Source: Clostridia bacterium
GTDB lineage: Bacteria > Bacillota > Clostridia > Oscillospirales > CAG-272
Length of the DNA: 64,000 nt
Direction: 5' to 3'
Assembly: GCA_017466445.1 (NCBI GenBank)
Contig: JAFTUC010000021.1
Span: forward strand, 109,374-173,373
The translations under genes were made by a program, and so were the position numbers. The notes under the pieces are model-generated. The model saw only the letters and a program-made list of their open reading frames with translations. It did no database searches and was not told where the DNA came from. Of the stretch, positions 24,591 to 33,441 are shown one piece after another (positions within the stretch are counted from its first letter, which is position 1; every line of letters starts with the position of its first letter).

Positions 24591-25448
24591 ATGGAAAACA
24601 CCGAAAAAAACAAAAATCCGTATTTTCAGAAAATAGAATTTTTAAGTAACGATTTTAAGATAAGAGTCAAGGATGACTCTCCGTGGATCGCTGAAAAGGC
24701 TATACACGAGGAGATCGAAATAAAGTATTATGAGGGCGAGTGCGCTCTCATGATAGGAAGCGATATCATACTGACAAAGCCGGGAGATATAACGGTAGTC
24801 AATCCCTATGAGATCCATACGAATATCAATATAGATAAGTATGCCGGTCGGTATACTATTATGGTCATCGGTATTGATTTTCTTGATTCTGTCAACAGAA
24901 ACGTGCTTAATCTTAGGAGAATACTTATAGAGCAGGGCGGAAAATTCGACAATCTGATAAGGGGCGATAAAAGACTTCAGGCTATCGTCGCCAGAGTTGT
25001 CGAGGAGATGCGTGCCGAAGGGGCTTATTATAAGCTCATAGTGCAGAATCTCATCAGTGAGTTTTTTGCGCTTCTTATACGCGATCATTTCAGATCCGGT
25101 GATGAGATATTAAAGGACGTAAGCGACGTTAAGCAGGTGAAGCTCATATCGCCTGCGCTTGCTAAGATCCATACCGAGTATTTTAAGGTGATAAGCGTGG
25201 ACGAGCTCGCCGAGCTTTGTAATATCAGTAAGTACCATTTCTGCCGCGTGTTTAAAAACGTTATGGGCGTTACCGCGGTCAGATATATGAACGGGTATAG
25301 AGTCGATATTGCCGAAACTCTGCTGAGAGACGGACGTATGACGGTGGCTGAGGTCGCATGGCATTGCGGCTTTGAGGATGATAGCTATTTCTATAGATGC
25401 TATAAAAAAATAAAGGGGATCCCACCCGGAAAAGTAAGGAAAAAATAA
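24591..25448 (+). CDS. AraC-family transcriptional regulator (end of operon)
   Basis: A 285-residue regulator. Its N-terminal half is a cupin-type sensor (ALMIGSDIILTKPGDITVVNPYEIHTNINI), and its C-terminal ~100 residues form two helix-turn-helix units (VDELAELCNISKYHFCRVFKNVMG and MTVAEVAWHCGFEDDSYFYRCYKKIKGIPPGK). It is the last gene of the 15-gene operon and so probably controls its own operon in response to the sugar processed there. An intrinsic terminator follows at 25480. Confidence 0.92.
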   Translation: MENTEKNKNPYFQKIEFLSNDFKIRVKDDSPWIAEKAIHEEIEIKYYEGECALMIGSDIILTKPGDITVVNPYEIHTNINIDKYAGRYTIMVIGIDFLDSVNRNVLNLRRILIEQGGKFDNLIRGDKRLQAIVARVVEEMRAEGAYYKLIVQNLISEFFALLIRDHFRSGDEILKDVSDVKQVKLISPALAKIHTEYFKVISVDELAELCNISKYHFCRVFKNVMGVTAVRYMNGYRVDIAETLLRDGRMTVAEVAWHCGFEDDSYFYRCYKKIKGIPPGKVRKK

Positions 25449-25479
25449 AAAACACAGTTGCCGAAAGGCAAATAAAAAA

Positions 25480-25506
25480 AGCACTTGCGACAGCAAGTGC
25501 TTTTTT
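25480..25506. terminator. Bidirectional terminator of the large operon and tRNA-Arg
   Basis: A 9-bp stem (AGCACTTGC with its complement) and GACA loop, followed by TTTTTT on the plus strand and a run of seven T on the minus strand. It ends both the operon and the convergent tRNA transcript. Confidence 0.9.
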
Positions 25507-25507
25507 A

Positions 25508-25579
25508 CACCCCCAACGGGAATCGAACCCATAACTAACCCTTAGGAGGGGTTTATTATATCCATTTAACTATAGGGGC
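25508..25579 (-). tRNA. trnR-CCT: tRNA-Arg, anticodon CCU
   Basis: Read on the minus strand it folds as a complete 72-nt cloverleaf. The acceptor is GCCCCTA/TGGGGGT with two wobble pairs, the D stem GTTA/TAAT, the anticodon stem AACCC/GGGTT with loop CTCCTAA (anticodon CCT, codon AGG), and the T arm ATGGG/CCCGT with TTCGATT. The discriminator is G, and the 3' CCA is not encoded. The gene stands alone. Confidence 0.93.
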
Positions 25580-25598
25580 ATATTCTCTTTACTACGTA

Positions 25599-25627
25599 AT
25601 CATACCACAAAGTAAGCTTTATTTCAA
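25599..25627 (-). promoter_or_regulatory. Promoter of tRNA-Arg
   Basis: On the minus strand TTGAAA (25622-25627) and TATGAT (25599-25604) have a 17-bp spacer, 20 bp before the mature tRNA start. Confidence 0.75.
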
Positions 25628-25720
25628 GTGCTTTTTTTGATTTTTTTGATCAAAATGTTTTTTTGTGTTAATTTTATTGTTAACTCTTTGAAAATTCGCC
25701 CTTTTGGTATAGTTTTACTA

Positions 25721-25749
25721 TTGAAATTTCACTTTTCATGGTATATAAT
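25721..25749 (+). promoter_or_regulatory. Promoter of the LCP-like gene
   Basis: TTGAAA (25721-25726) and TATAAT (25744-25749) are 17 bp apart. It fires toward the gene starting at 25796, which argues against the longer open frame that begins at 25628. Confidence 0.75.
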
Positions 25750-25795
25750 AAGATGTCGACGTATAGTTGATCCTGATCTTGACGGAGGAAAGCGC

Positions 25796-26839
25796 ATGTC
25801 TTTTGTAAAAGGATTTCTTATCTCGTTTGTAATATCCTTTCTCGTGTTTGCCGTAATTATCCTTTACGGCGGATCGTTTGCGCTCACTCTTATAGACGAA
25901 AACGATAAATCGGAGAGCGAAGAGAATGTGCAAGGTGACGGAGGCGATGATGTTCAGAACACGGTCACGTACGCTTCACACGAGAGATTTTCCTTCGCAC
26001 TCGTCATTACAGACGAAATCGAAGCTGTTGAGGATACCGAAAATACCGAAAACGAGGGTACCGAGGAACCGGACGATACTCCCGCTTATAAGGATGAGTT
26101 TGACAGCCTTCTCGGAGAATTCGATAAAAAATATGACCTTGAGATAAAGTATATCGGTGTTGTCTCGATAAACGCTACCGTTAAAAAGTCGTTTATTACC
26201 GTAATACCCGGGGATAGCATCACCTCGGTCGGAGGGGTTGACATGAGCCTTAACGAGGCTTTCGCCAACAGAAGCCTGCTTTTCCCGAAATCGGGAACCG
26301 ATGCGTTCATAAAATCTACCGTAGTCGGATTCACGGGAATAAATGCCGATTTCGTCGGATACGTTGATATAAACGATTACGTAAAGCTCGCCTCCGAGCT
26401 TAAGGACGTAAAATATAAGCTCACTTCGGATATCAGAACAAGGGATCCCGAAACGGGGAAAAGGGTAGTGCTCCTTGGTGCCGGAGAGCTTACTCTCACA
26501 TCCGAAAATCTCCTTACGATGCTCACCTACGGCGGATCGGAAACGAGATATTTTGATTCTCAGATCCTTATAGATACGGGAAAGAATATGTTAAGTGCGA
26601 TCTGTGACAAATTCAGACCGAATATAATCGCCAAAGCAAGAGAAATGCTTGAGTACGTTACTACCGATTTCACGACAACCGATATGTCTAAGATATCAAA
26701 TATCTTATTCTCCTTCAAGGATTCGGAAAAGACGGGGACCGCACTTCTCGGTGCGTATGAAAAATTTGAAGATATGGGATATCTGTTCAGAGTCAATATA
26801 AACGGATCGGTAAATAAATTCAAGCAGTATCTTGGATAA
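25796..26839 (+). CDS. Membrane-anchored protein with divergent LCP-like domain
   Basis: About 347 residues from the ATG at 25796, chosen for its ACGGAGGAAA ribosome site and the promoter upstream. One transmembrane span (residues ~5-30) is followed by an acidic linker rich in Asp and Glu. The outer domain resembles LytR-CpsA-Psr phosphotransferases in order of segments: IGVVSINATVKKSFITVIPGDSI for the family's VSINPKTKKVSMISIPRDT, LNEAFANR and ADFVGYVDINDYVKL for the AYAxGG and HYVxVDFxGF stretches, and SQILIDTGKNMLSAI for the RQxxVLxAI helix. The conserved Arg/Asp residues that bind the polyprenyl pyrophosphate are mostly missing (PGDS replaces PRDT). It may be a non-catalytic relative. The family assignment is tentative. 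Confidence 0.6.
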   Translation: MSFVKGFLISFVISFLVFAVIILYGGSFALTLIDENDKSESEENVQGDGGDDVQNTVTYASHERFSFALVITDEIEAVEDTENTENEGTEEPDDTPAYKDEFDSLLGEFDKKYDLEIKYIGVVSINATVKKSFITVIPGDSITSVGGVDMSLNEAFANRSLLFPKSGTDAFIKSTVVGFTGINADFVGYVDINDYVKLASELKDVKYKLTSDIRTRDPETGKRVVLLGAGELTLTSENLLTMLTYGGSETRYFDSQILIDTGKNMLSAICDKFRPNIIAKAREMLEYVTTDFTTTDMSKISNILFSFKDSEKTGTALLGAYEKFEDMGYLFRVNINGSVNKFKQYLG

Positions 26840-26887
26840 CAAGGTAAAAATAATATTCAATATATATCAAAGGAATGGATAAAAAAG

Positions 26888-28285
26888 ATGAACAACAGTG
26901 AAAAGACAATGGACAAAATCGTTGCGCTTTGTAAGAACCGCGGAATCATATACGCAGGTAGTGAGATCTATGGCGGTCTTTCGAATTCTTGGGATTACGG
27001 TCCTCTCGGAGTCGAGCTTAAGAATAACGTCAAAAAGGCTTGGTGGAAGAAATTCGTTCAGGAATCTCCCTATAACGTCGGTCTTGACAGCGCAATAATC
27101 GTAAATCCTCAGACATGGGTCGCGTCGGGACACCTTGCCGGCTTCTCCGATCCTCTTATGGACTGTAAGGTATGCCGTAGCCGTCACCGTGCCGATAAGC
27201 TTATCGAGGATTACATTAACGAAAAGGGACTCGATATCAACCCCAACGGTTGGACGAGCGATCAGATGAGCGAGTACATCAAGGCAGAGCATATATCCTG
27301 CCCCGATTGCGGAAGCGGAGATTTTACCGCTATCCGTAAGTTCAATCTTATGTTCAAGACCTTTATCGGAGTTACCGAGGATAGCACAAACGAGGTCTAC
27401 CTCCGTCCCGAGACCGCGCAGGGAATATTCGTAAACTTCAAGAATATCCAGCGCTCATCGCGTAAGAAGGTTCCGTTCGGCGTTGCACAGATCGGTAAAT
27501 CGTTCAGAAACGAGATAACTCCCGGAAACTTTATCTTCCGTACCCGCGAGTTCGAGCAGATGGAGCTTGAGTTCTTCTGTAAGCCCGGAACCGACCTTGA
27601 GTGGTTCGATTATTGGCGCTCTTACTGTAAGAAGTTCCTTCTCGATCTCGGCATGAAGGAGGAAAATCTCCGTCTCAGAGACCACTCTCCCGAGGAGCTC
27701 TGCTTCTACTCGAAGGCGACCACCGACTTTGAATTCCTCTTCCCGTTCGGATGGGGCGAGCTTTGGGGCGTTGCCGACAGAACCGATTATGACCTCACTC
27801 AGCATATGAATACGAGCGGTCAGTCTCTCGAATATTTCGATCCCGAGACCAATGAAAAGTACATTCCTTACGTTGTAGAGCCCTCGCTCGGAGCAGACAG
27901 AGTTCTTCTCGCGTTCCTTTGCGACGCTTACGACGAAGAGATCGTAGACGCGGAAAAGAACGATGTCAGAGTGGTACTTCACCTCCATCCCGCACTTGCG
28001 CCCTTCAAGGCAGCCATCCTTCCTCTTTCCAAGAAGCTTACTCCCGATGCAGAAAAGCTCTTCGCTGATCTTGCAAAGGATTTCAGCGTTGATTTCGACG
28101 ATGCAGGCTCGATCGGTAAGAGATACCGCCGTCAGGATGAGATCGGAACTCCCTTCTGCATTACCTATGACTTTGATTCTCAGCAGGACGGTTGCGTGAC
28201 CGTCCGTGACAGAGATACCATGGAGCAGATCCGTATCCCGATGGATGAGGTCAAGGCTTATATCGCCAAGAAGCTTGAATTCTGA
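26888..28285 (+). CDS. glyQS: Glycyl-tRNA synthetase, single-chain type
   Basis: A 465-residue class II aminoacyl-tRNA synthetase of the alpha2 kind found in many Bacillota. The N-terminal [33 protein letters not shown] and [19 protein letters not shown] are signature blocks. Motif 2 is in [28 protein letters not shown], and motif 3 in [17 protein letters not shown] Cys-containing zinc region (CPDCGSGDF) lies at about residue 139. The C-terminal anticodon-binding domain is present ([16 protein letters not shown]). No T-box leader is visible in the short gap upstream. A terminator follows at once. Confidence 0.95.
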   Translation: MNNSEKTMDKIVALCKNRGIIYAGSEIYGGLSNSWDYGPLGVELKNNVKKAWWKKFVQESPYNVGLDSAIIVNPQTWVASGHLAGFSDPLMDCKVCRSRHRADKLIEDYINEKGLDINPNGWTSDQMSEYIKAEHISCPDCGSGDFTAIRKFNLMFKTFIGVTEDSTNEVYLRPETAQGIFVNFKNIQRSSRKKVPFGVAQIGKSFRNEITPGNFIFRTREFEQMELEFFCKPGTDLEWFDYWRSYCKKFLLDLGMKEENLRLRDHSPEELCFYSKATTDFEFLFPFGWGELWGVADRTDYDLTQHMNTSGQSLEYFDPETNEKYIPYVVEPSLGADRVLLAFLCDAYDEEIVDAEKNDVRVVLHLHPALAPFKAAILPLSKKLTPDAEKLFADLAKDFSVDFDDAGSIGKRYRRQDEIGTPFCITYDFDSQQDGCVTVRDRDTMEQIRIPMDEVKAYIAKKLEF

Positions 28286-28301
28286 TTTGAATAAATATCA
28301 A

Positions 28302-28328
28302 AACGGGCACCGTGCGGTGCTCGTTTTT
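28302..28328 (+). terminator. Terminator of glyQS
   Basis: A stem of about 9 bp (AACGGGCACC/GGTGCTCGTT) with a GTGC loop and eight T. Confidence 0.85.
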
Positions 28329-28362
28329 TTTCGGTTTTGTCCGATTAATTTTGTAAAATCTA

Positions 28363-28391
28363 TTGACAAAAACCGTTTAATTTGATATAAA
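28363..28391 (+). promoter_or_regulatory. Promoter of the GH42-like gene
   Basis: TTGACA (28363-28368) and TATAAA (28386-28391) have a 17-bp spacer, about 58 bp before the start codon. Confidence 0.75.
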
Positions 28392-28448
28392 GGATTTGAG
28401 CATTGAAATTGCTTAAAAAATGAAAAAGATATGGGAGGACTTTATCTT

Positions 28449-30578
28449 ATGAATCTTCAAGAAATACTTGAATTTATGCGACACCATCCGTGGAATTTTT
28501 ACTATGTAGGAGCGGCGTGGGGTGCATGGAGCGGCACTCAGGAACAAGAGGATGTTGCGTTAAAATATGACGACAGACGCGAAAAGATCGACTACGTCGG
28601 TTCTTACATAAACACTGTTCCGATGCCCGGATGGTGGGTAGGAATCGATAAGTACGATTTCACTAGATTTGATCGCCATATGGAAAGACTTCTCAAGGAT
28701 CATCCTGAGAGATATTTCGTTCCCAGACTAAAAATGGAGCCGCCGATCGATTGGCAGAAGGAGCATCCCGAGGAGCTCTGTGTTTATTGGAACGGACCTA
28801 CGACTGCTGAAGAGATACGCGATATGATAGGAACGCCTTATCAGGATATGGCGGGTTGGGACGGTGATGTTAAGCCTTATCCCGATCAGAGGATCGCACA
28901 GCAGTCCTTCTCGTCAAAGGTGTGGGTAGAAGACGCGTCTAAGGCACTTAAGGCACTTGTCGAGCATATCGAGGCAAGTCCTTATGCAGATCAGACTATC
29001 GGATATATGCCCGCGTTCGGAAACTGCGGCGAATGTATGTGGTGGGGCGACTGGAGAAACCAGGGCGACCCGAGAAAGGGAGACTTCGGTATCTCGCACA
29101 GAAAGCATTTCTATAACTGGGCAGTAAAGAAATACGGCTCGCTCGAAGCGCTCCGTAAGGCATGGAATATGCCCGACCTCACAATAGATAATCTTCCTAT
29201 GCCTACAACTCCCGAGCGTTGGAGTGAGGGCGGTAAGAATCTCCGTCAGGTCCTTCTTGCCGATGATCAGAGACAGTATGACTGCAACCTCTTCCACTCG
29301 GATGCTTGCTTTGACGCTATCGAAGCCTTCGGCAAGACGATCAAGGAGACCTCCGGCAAGGCGGCAGGATGCTTCTACGGATATTTCCAGGACGAGACCG
29401 TCGGATACGCAGGACACCTTGCGACCGAGCGCGCTATGACTACTCCTTACGTTGACTTCTATTCTTCACCTAAGGCATATCATTACTGCCTTGCAGGAGA
29501 TCCCGGTGCATCGCAGGCACCCGGACAGTCGTTTGCAAAAAAGAAGCTCTGGATAGAGGAGAATGATTCCCGTTCTCATCATTCTTCAGATAGAGAACGT
29601 GCTCAGAAAACACCCGAAGATACCGTAACCGTATTCTGGAGAGAGATATATCGTGCTCTTACCTATAATCAGGGCTTCTGGTGGATGGATATCGGAGGTC
29701 TTAACGATGACTGGTATGCAGACAACGATATGGTCGAGATGTTTAAGCAGCAAGCGGATTTCTATAAGAAATGGTCGCCGATCAAGAGAAAGGGAACTGC
29801 CGAGATACTCTTTATCGAGGATGAGCCGAGCTGCGCTCATACCACCTACATTTCGGGCGTTCAGAGAGGACTCAGACTCCGTCTTGAAAGAGAGCTTAAG
29901 CTTTGCGGCGCTCCCGTGGATCACCTCAGACTTTGTGACCTCTTTGAGGAGGATCTCTCAAGATATAAGTTTATCGTGTTCTGCCATGCATTCGTAATGC
30001 CTGAGGAGACCTGGAAGGAAATAGAAAAACGCATCCGTCCCGATGCACACGTTCTTTGGAACTGGGCGGCAGCTATGCTTGCTCCCGAGTTCAGTAGCGA
30101 GAACCAGAAGGCGGTCACAGGCTTCAATACCTTCGAAACTCCCGGACGTATGCTCCATAAGGATACATATCGCCACATTTATTGGCATTGCACGAGAAAG
30201 ATCCCTCAGGATTATCCTCTCCTTGCTATCGTCGAGGAGGACGGTCAGGAGGTCCTTCAGCGCTCTCCCGAGGGTAACGTCCTTACCGCAAGAAAGCCGA
30301 GAGGCAAGGGTATGAATATCTTCGCGGCAGATCTTATCCTTCGCGAGGAGATCATCAGAAAGCTTCTAAGCGACGCAGGTGTTAACTTCCTTGCACCCGA
30401 GCACTGCGCAGTTCTTGAGGACGAAATGCTTATCGGCTTCTTCCCGAGATATGACGTTCAGTTCACTCATAACTTTGTCGGCAACTGGAGAAACGTTCTT
30501 ACGGGCGAGACCGTAAGCGGCGAGATCACTCTCAGCATCCGAGCAAAGGGAATCGCTATCTTTGAAAAGATAGACTGA
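28449..30578 (+). CDS. GH42-like beta-galactosidase family hydrolase
   Basis: About 709 residues from the ATG at 28449, which has GGGAGGA at the proper distance. The N-terminal two thirds form a TIM barrel. ATGxFGNCGECMWWGDW at about 195-205 is where GH42 enzymes have their acid/base Glu, and RKHFYNWAVKKYGSLEALRKAWN matches the GH42 block FREWLKKKYGTLEALNEAW. KLWIEENDSRSHHSS near residue 365 carries the likely nucleophile Glu. The C-terminal third resembles the trimerisation domain (FIVFCHAFVMPEETWKEIEKRIR). No signal peptide, so it is intracellular. It stands alone between a promoter and a terminator, so its substrate cannot be read from neighbours. Confidence 0.8.
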   Translation: MNLQEILEFMRHHPWNFYYVGAAWGAWSGTQEQEDVALKYDDRREKIDYVGSYINTVPMPGWWVGIDKYDFTRFDRHMERLLKDHPERYFVPRLKMEPPIDWQKEHPEELCVYWNGPTTAEEIRDMIGTPYQDMAGWDGDVKPYPDQRIAQQSFSSKVWVEDASKALKALVEHIEASPYADQTIGYMPAFGNCGECMWWGDWRNQGDPRKGDFGISHRKHFYNWAVKKYGSLEALRKAWNMPDLTIDNLPMPTTPERWSEGGKNLRQVLLADDQRQYDCNLFHSDACFDAIEAFGKTIKETSGKAAGCFYGYFQDETVGYAGHLATERAMTTPYVDFYSSPKAYHYCLAGDPGASQAPGQSFAKKKLWIEENDSRSHHSSDRERAQKTPEDTVTVFWREIYRALTYNQGFWWMDIGGLNDDWYADNDMVEMFKQQADFYKKWSPIKRKGTAEILFIEDEPSCAHTTYISGVQRGLRLRLERELKLCGAPVDHLRLCDLFEEDLSRYKFIVFCHAFVMPEETWKEIEKRIRPDAHVLWNWAAAMLAPEFSSENQKAVTGFNTFETPGRMLHKDTYRHIYWHCTRKIPQDYPLLAIVEEDGQEVLQRSPEGNVLTARKPRGKGMNIFAADLILREEIIRKLLSDAGVNFLAPEHCAVLEDEMLIGFFPRYDVQFTHNFVGNWRNVLTGETVSGEITLSIRAKGIAIFEKID

Positions 30579-30601
30579 TATAAACAGGTATAAAAATAAC
30601 C

Positions 30602-30630
30602 GCGGCGAACAGATCTTGTCTGTTCGCCGC
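30602..30630. terminator. Bidirectional terminator between GH42-like and MATE genes
   Basis: A perfect 12-bp stem (GCGGCGAACAGA with its complement), a TCTTG loop and seven T on the plus strand. It lies between two convergent genes. Confidence 0.9.
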
Positions 30631-30638
30631 AACTTTTT

Positions 30639-32057
30639 TTATAAACCTTGCTTCGATCGTTTTCTTTTTTCAAGACTCTCAAGTCCCTGCGATGTGACGG
30701 GACGTATCCATTTTTCCTTTTTAAAATAACGTATGCAGAGTATGCTCTTTACAATGTCTTCCCCGATGAACATGCTTGCGTATATCAAAGGAAAAGGAAA
30801 CTTAAATACGTAAGCGGAGAGGAGGGTCATAGGAAATGCAATCAGCCAAAGACAGATAAGATCGTATTTTACGCCGATCATAGTATCTCCTCCCGATCGG
30901 AAAACTCCGGCGATCTGTACGTACGGAATGTTTTTAAACGGAAGCTCGGCGGCATATACGGGCATCAAGATCATAGCCATGTTGAGAGTGTGATCGCTGA
31001 TCTCGGCACCCATGTTAAATATACTTACAAGAGGCGCTCTGAATATTGCGATAAGAGCACCGAGAATCGCTCCCGCGGTTATGACGAGCGTTGTAAAGCG
31101 GTTGGAGTCGTTAATGGCCTCGTCGATCTTGCCCTCCCCGATGTATTTTCCGACTACAACGCAGCACGCGTGACAAAGCCCTACAAAAAATACAAAGGCA
31201 ACGTTTTCAAATGTTCTGAGTATAGTGACCGCGGCAAACTCCTCGAGTCCGTAATTGCTGAAAATGATGTTGAGACAGATAGTCCCGAGTCCCCACAGAG
31301 CCTCATTTATGGCTGCGGGGGTTATTCTTTTTATGAATTCAACTGTAAAAGCGCGACTTGCCTTGAGCGGAGGACGTGTGATCAGACTCTTTTGCATAAA
31401 AGCGATCAGCATTATCGTGATAGGTCCGAGCCATGAGGATATTACCGTTGCGATAGCGGCACCCTCTACACCTAATGCGGGAAGACCGAATTTTCCGAAA
31501 ATAAATGCGTAATTAAGAATAACGTTCGCTATCGTTGTGAAAAAGGAAGAGTACATCGGAACGTTTACGTTTTCGGTAGATCGAAGCATCGTTCCGAGTG
31601 CGTTGTTAAGCGCCACGGCAAGATAGGAAAAGCTTGCTATGCGAAGATATCCGACTCCCTCAGATATGACCTTCGGATCCTTGTTGAAGATGTACATTAC
31701 CTTGTCGGGGAAAATAAACGCGATCGCAAAAAAGACGATAGATAAAATAGATACCGACGCGATCAGGATACCGTATACCCTTCGTATAGAGTCTTCATCC
31801 TTTGTTCCCCAGTATTGGGAAACGAAAAGCGCGCCTCCCGAGCAGATGCCGAACAGGAACAGATTAAATAGCCATCCCCATTGACCTGCCATACCGACCG
31901 CTGAAAGCGGAAGGTCTCCAAGCGCGCCGACCATAAGAGTGTCAACGAGCGAAAAGGAGCTGACGAGAAGATTTTGTATTGCTATCGGTAGCGCAAGGCG
32001 AAGTACGGTTTTCCAGAATCTTTTGTCTCCGTAATATTTTATAAAGAAATTTTTCAT
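30639..32057 (-). CDS. MATE-family efflux transporter
   Basis: A 472-residue, 12-span multidrug and toxic-compound exporter. The first half begins with ALPIAIQNLLVSSFSLVDTLMVGALGDLPLSAVGMA, the MATE signature region, and the second with RITPAAINEALWGLGTICLNIIFSNYGLEEFAAVTI. The length and even hydrophobicity are typical. It is transcribed alone on the minus strand, and a hairpin at 30602 ends it. The substrate cannot be inferred. Confidence 0.92.
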   Translation of the reverse strand: MKNFFIKYYGDKRFWKTVLRLALPIAIQNLLVSSFSLVDTLMVGALGDLPLSAVGMAGQWGWLFNLFLFGICSGGALFVSQYWGTKDEDSIRRVYGILIASVSILSIVFFAIAFIFPDKVMYIFNKDPKVISEGVGYLRIASFSYLAVALNNALGTMLRSTENVNVPMYSSFFTTIANVILNYAFIFGKFGLPALGVEGAAIATVISSWLGPITIMLIAFMQKSLITRPPLKASRAFTVEFIKRITPAAINEALWGLGTICLNIIFSNYGLEEFAAVTILRTFENVAFVFFVGLCHACCVVVGKYIGEGKIDEAINDSNRFTTLVITAGAILGALIAIFRAPLVSIFNMGAEISDHTLNMAMILMPVYAAELPFKNIPYVQIAGVFRSGGDTMIGVKYDLICLWLIAFPMTLLSAYVFKFPFPLIYASMFIGEDIVKSILCIRYFKKEKWIRPVTSQGLESLEKRKRSKQGL

Positions 32058-32144
32058 TTTACTGTGTCCGAGCTTAAATATTTGGTGTAGAGACCAAGGT
32101 GCAGTATATCATATAAAATTCCTTTTTTCAAGATGAAACAGAAA

Positions 32145-32170
32145 AAAAGTCCCGACATTTGTTGTCGGGA
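32145..32170 (-). terminator. Terminator of gpsA
   Basis: On the minus strand, a CCCGACA/TGTCGGG stem with a 5-base loop is followed by a run of seven T, 18 bp past the gpsA stop. Confidence 0.8.
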
Positions 32171-32187
32171 TACTTTTAATCGCAGTA

Positions 32188-33147
32188 TTAATAAAATTCC
32201 TTCTTCGGACTTCTTTCAAAGAGAGAGGAGAGTGCCTGCGTGGGCTCCTTGCCCTCGTAGAGGATCTCGTAGACGGTGTGACATATGGGAAGCTCAATAT
32301 TATATTTGAGCTCAAGCCGTACAAGAGCCGCGACCGTGTAGTAGCCCTCGGCAAGCGCTGTGTACGACTCACCCGTAATGAACGCCTCGCCGAATCTCCT
32401 GTTGTGACTGTATTTTGAAAATACGGTCGCTTCATAGTCTCCGAGATGGCAAAGTCCGTATGCGGAAAGCTCGTTTCCGCCCATGGCGCTGATCAGTCTC
32501 GAGATCTCTCTGGCACCTCTTGCCATAAGAGAACCCTTCAGCGAGGAGAGATTCTTTCCGTCAAGCATGCCTGCGGCAATTCCGATAACGTTTTTTGCCG
32601 CCGCCCCGATCTCGTTTCCGATCAGATCGTCCCCGTAGTAAAGCCTTATAAGATCGCTCGAAAATTCTCCGACGAGCTTTTCCTTCATTTCGATACTCTT
32701 GCTGTCAATGACCATGCAGTTCGGAATGCCCGAATAAAATTCCTGAACGTGACCCGGACCGAGCCAGACCGATACGCTTCCGCCATCTGTAATGAACTCA
32801 TCTGCGATCTCCGAAAGACGCTTTCCTGTGGAGATTTCTATTCCCTTCATACAGAGTACGAAATTACGATCGCTCAGCTTCTTTTCAGAAAGCTCGGCAA
32901 AAAGGGCGCGGAGACCCTGTGAGTCGATTGAAATCACAGTAACCTCCGAGTCCCTTACACATGAGATGTCGGTAGAGAGAGCGATATTTTCGCCAAGCTC
33001 GAGAACGTCATTTTTTCGTGTGCTTATGAGAGCCTGCATATTACGAGAGCTTACACGTCCGTAAAGCGTTACGCTGTGTCCTATTTCGTTAAGATACCAA
33101 GCAAGGAACGTTCCCCAACGTCCGCATCCTATTACAGTTATTTTCAT
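32188..33147 (-). CDS. gpsA: Glycerol-3-phosphate dehydrogenase [NAD(P)+]
   Basis: GpsA reduces dihydroxyacetone phosphate to sn-glycerol-3-phosphate for phospholipid synthesis. The 319-residue protein has the Rossmann start ITVIGCGRWGTFLAWYL, the FVLCMKGIE segment (normally CAxKGI), and GNEIGAAAKNVIGIAAGML with the catalytic lysine. The C-terminal SHNRRFGEAF corresponds to the family's SRNRRxG segment. It is monocistronic between its promoter at 33193 and the terminator at 32145. Confidence 0.92.
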   Translation of the reverse strand: MKITVIGCGRWGTFLAWYLNEIGHSVTLYGRVSSRNMQALISTRKNDVLELGENIALSTDISCVRDSEVTVISIDSQGLRALFAELSEKKLSDRNFVLCMKGIEISTGKRLSEIADEFITDGGSVSVWLGPGHVQEFYSGIPNCMVIDSKSIEMKEKLVGEFSSDLIRLYYGDDLIGNEIGAAAKNVIGIAAGMLDGKNLSSLKGSLMARGAREISRLISAMGGNELSAYGLCHLGDYEATVFSKYSHNRRFGEAFITGESYTALAEGYYTVAALVRLELKYNIELPICHTVYEILYEGKEPTQALSSLFERSPKKEFY

Positions 33148-33192
33148 ACTTCTACTCCGATAATTCTATATGTTTTTAACACCAATATATGT

Positions 33193-33221
33193 ATTCTACC
33201 ATAAAAATATTAAATAGTCAA
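33193..33221 (-). promoter_or_regulatory. Promoter of gpsA
   Basis: On the minus strand TTGACT (33216-33221) and TAGAAT (33193-33198) have a 17-bp spacer, about 45 bp before the start codon. Confidence 0.7.
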
Positions 33222-33232
33222 GTGACAGATAA

Positions 33233-33287
33233 AACACCTCTGCCGCAGATTGAACAGATCAATAGTTAAATTGCGGCAAAGGTGCTT
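33233..33287 (-). terminator. Long hairpin, probable terminator of the glmM operon
   Basis: On the minus strand GCACCTTTGCCGCAATTT pairs imperfectly with AATCTGCGGCAGAGGTG and is followed by TTTTAT. It lies about 155 bp downstream of the glmM stop. Confidence 0.6.
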
Positions 33288-33441
33288 TTATATTTAAGAT
33301 TCCGTCGCGTAGCTTTTGTTGCACGGTTACCCGTGTTTTTGTTGTACGCGTTCGCGTCGGAAGGACGCGGGAAGACATCCGCCGAAAATTCGATACTTCT
33401 TCCTCCTCGTCAACCGCAAATGCGGTCTGGCGCTTTTGAGT
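33288..33441. other. Gene-free spacer with small palindromes
   Basis: I see no gene in this spacer. Several short hairpins lie in it: ACCGCAtTTGCGGT (33413-33427), CACGGgtaaCCGTG near 33323, and an ACGCG(a)ACGCG-type one near 33345-33370. A 39-codon minus-strand frame (33259-33378) overlaps the terminator and lacks a usable ribosome site. It resembles the palindrome-rich element at 2032-2394 in style but not in sequence. Confidence 0.4.

Noticed and set aside
25628-25795. Longer N-terminus for the LCP-like gene, starting at 25628
   Set aside because: The promoter at 25721-25749 lies inside that extension, and the ribosome site fits the ATG at 25796.
26840-26887. T-box leader for glyQS
   Set aside because: The gap is only 48 bp and lacks the T-box sequence or an antiterminator structure.
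33259-33378. A 39-codon minus-strand frame after glmM
   Set aside because: The nearest AGGAGG lies 23 bases from its start, and the frame overlaps the terminator hairpin.
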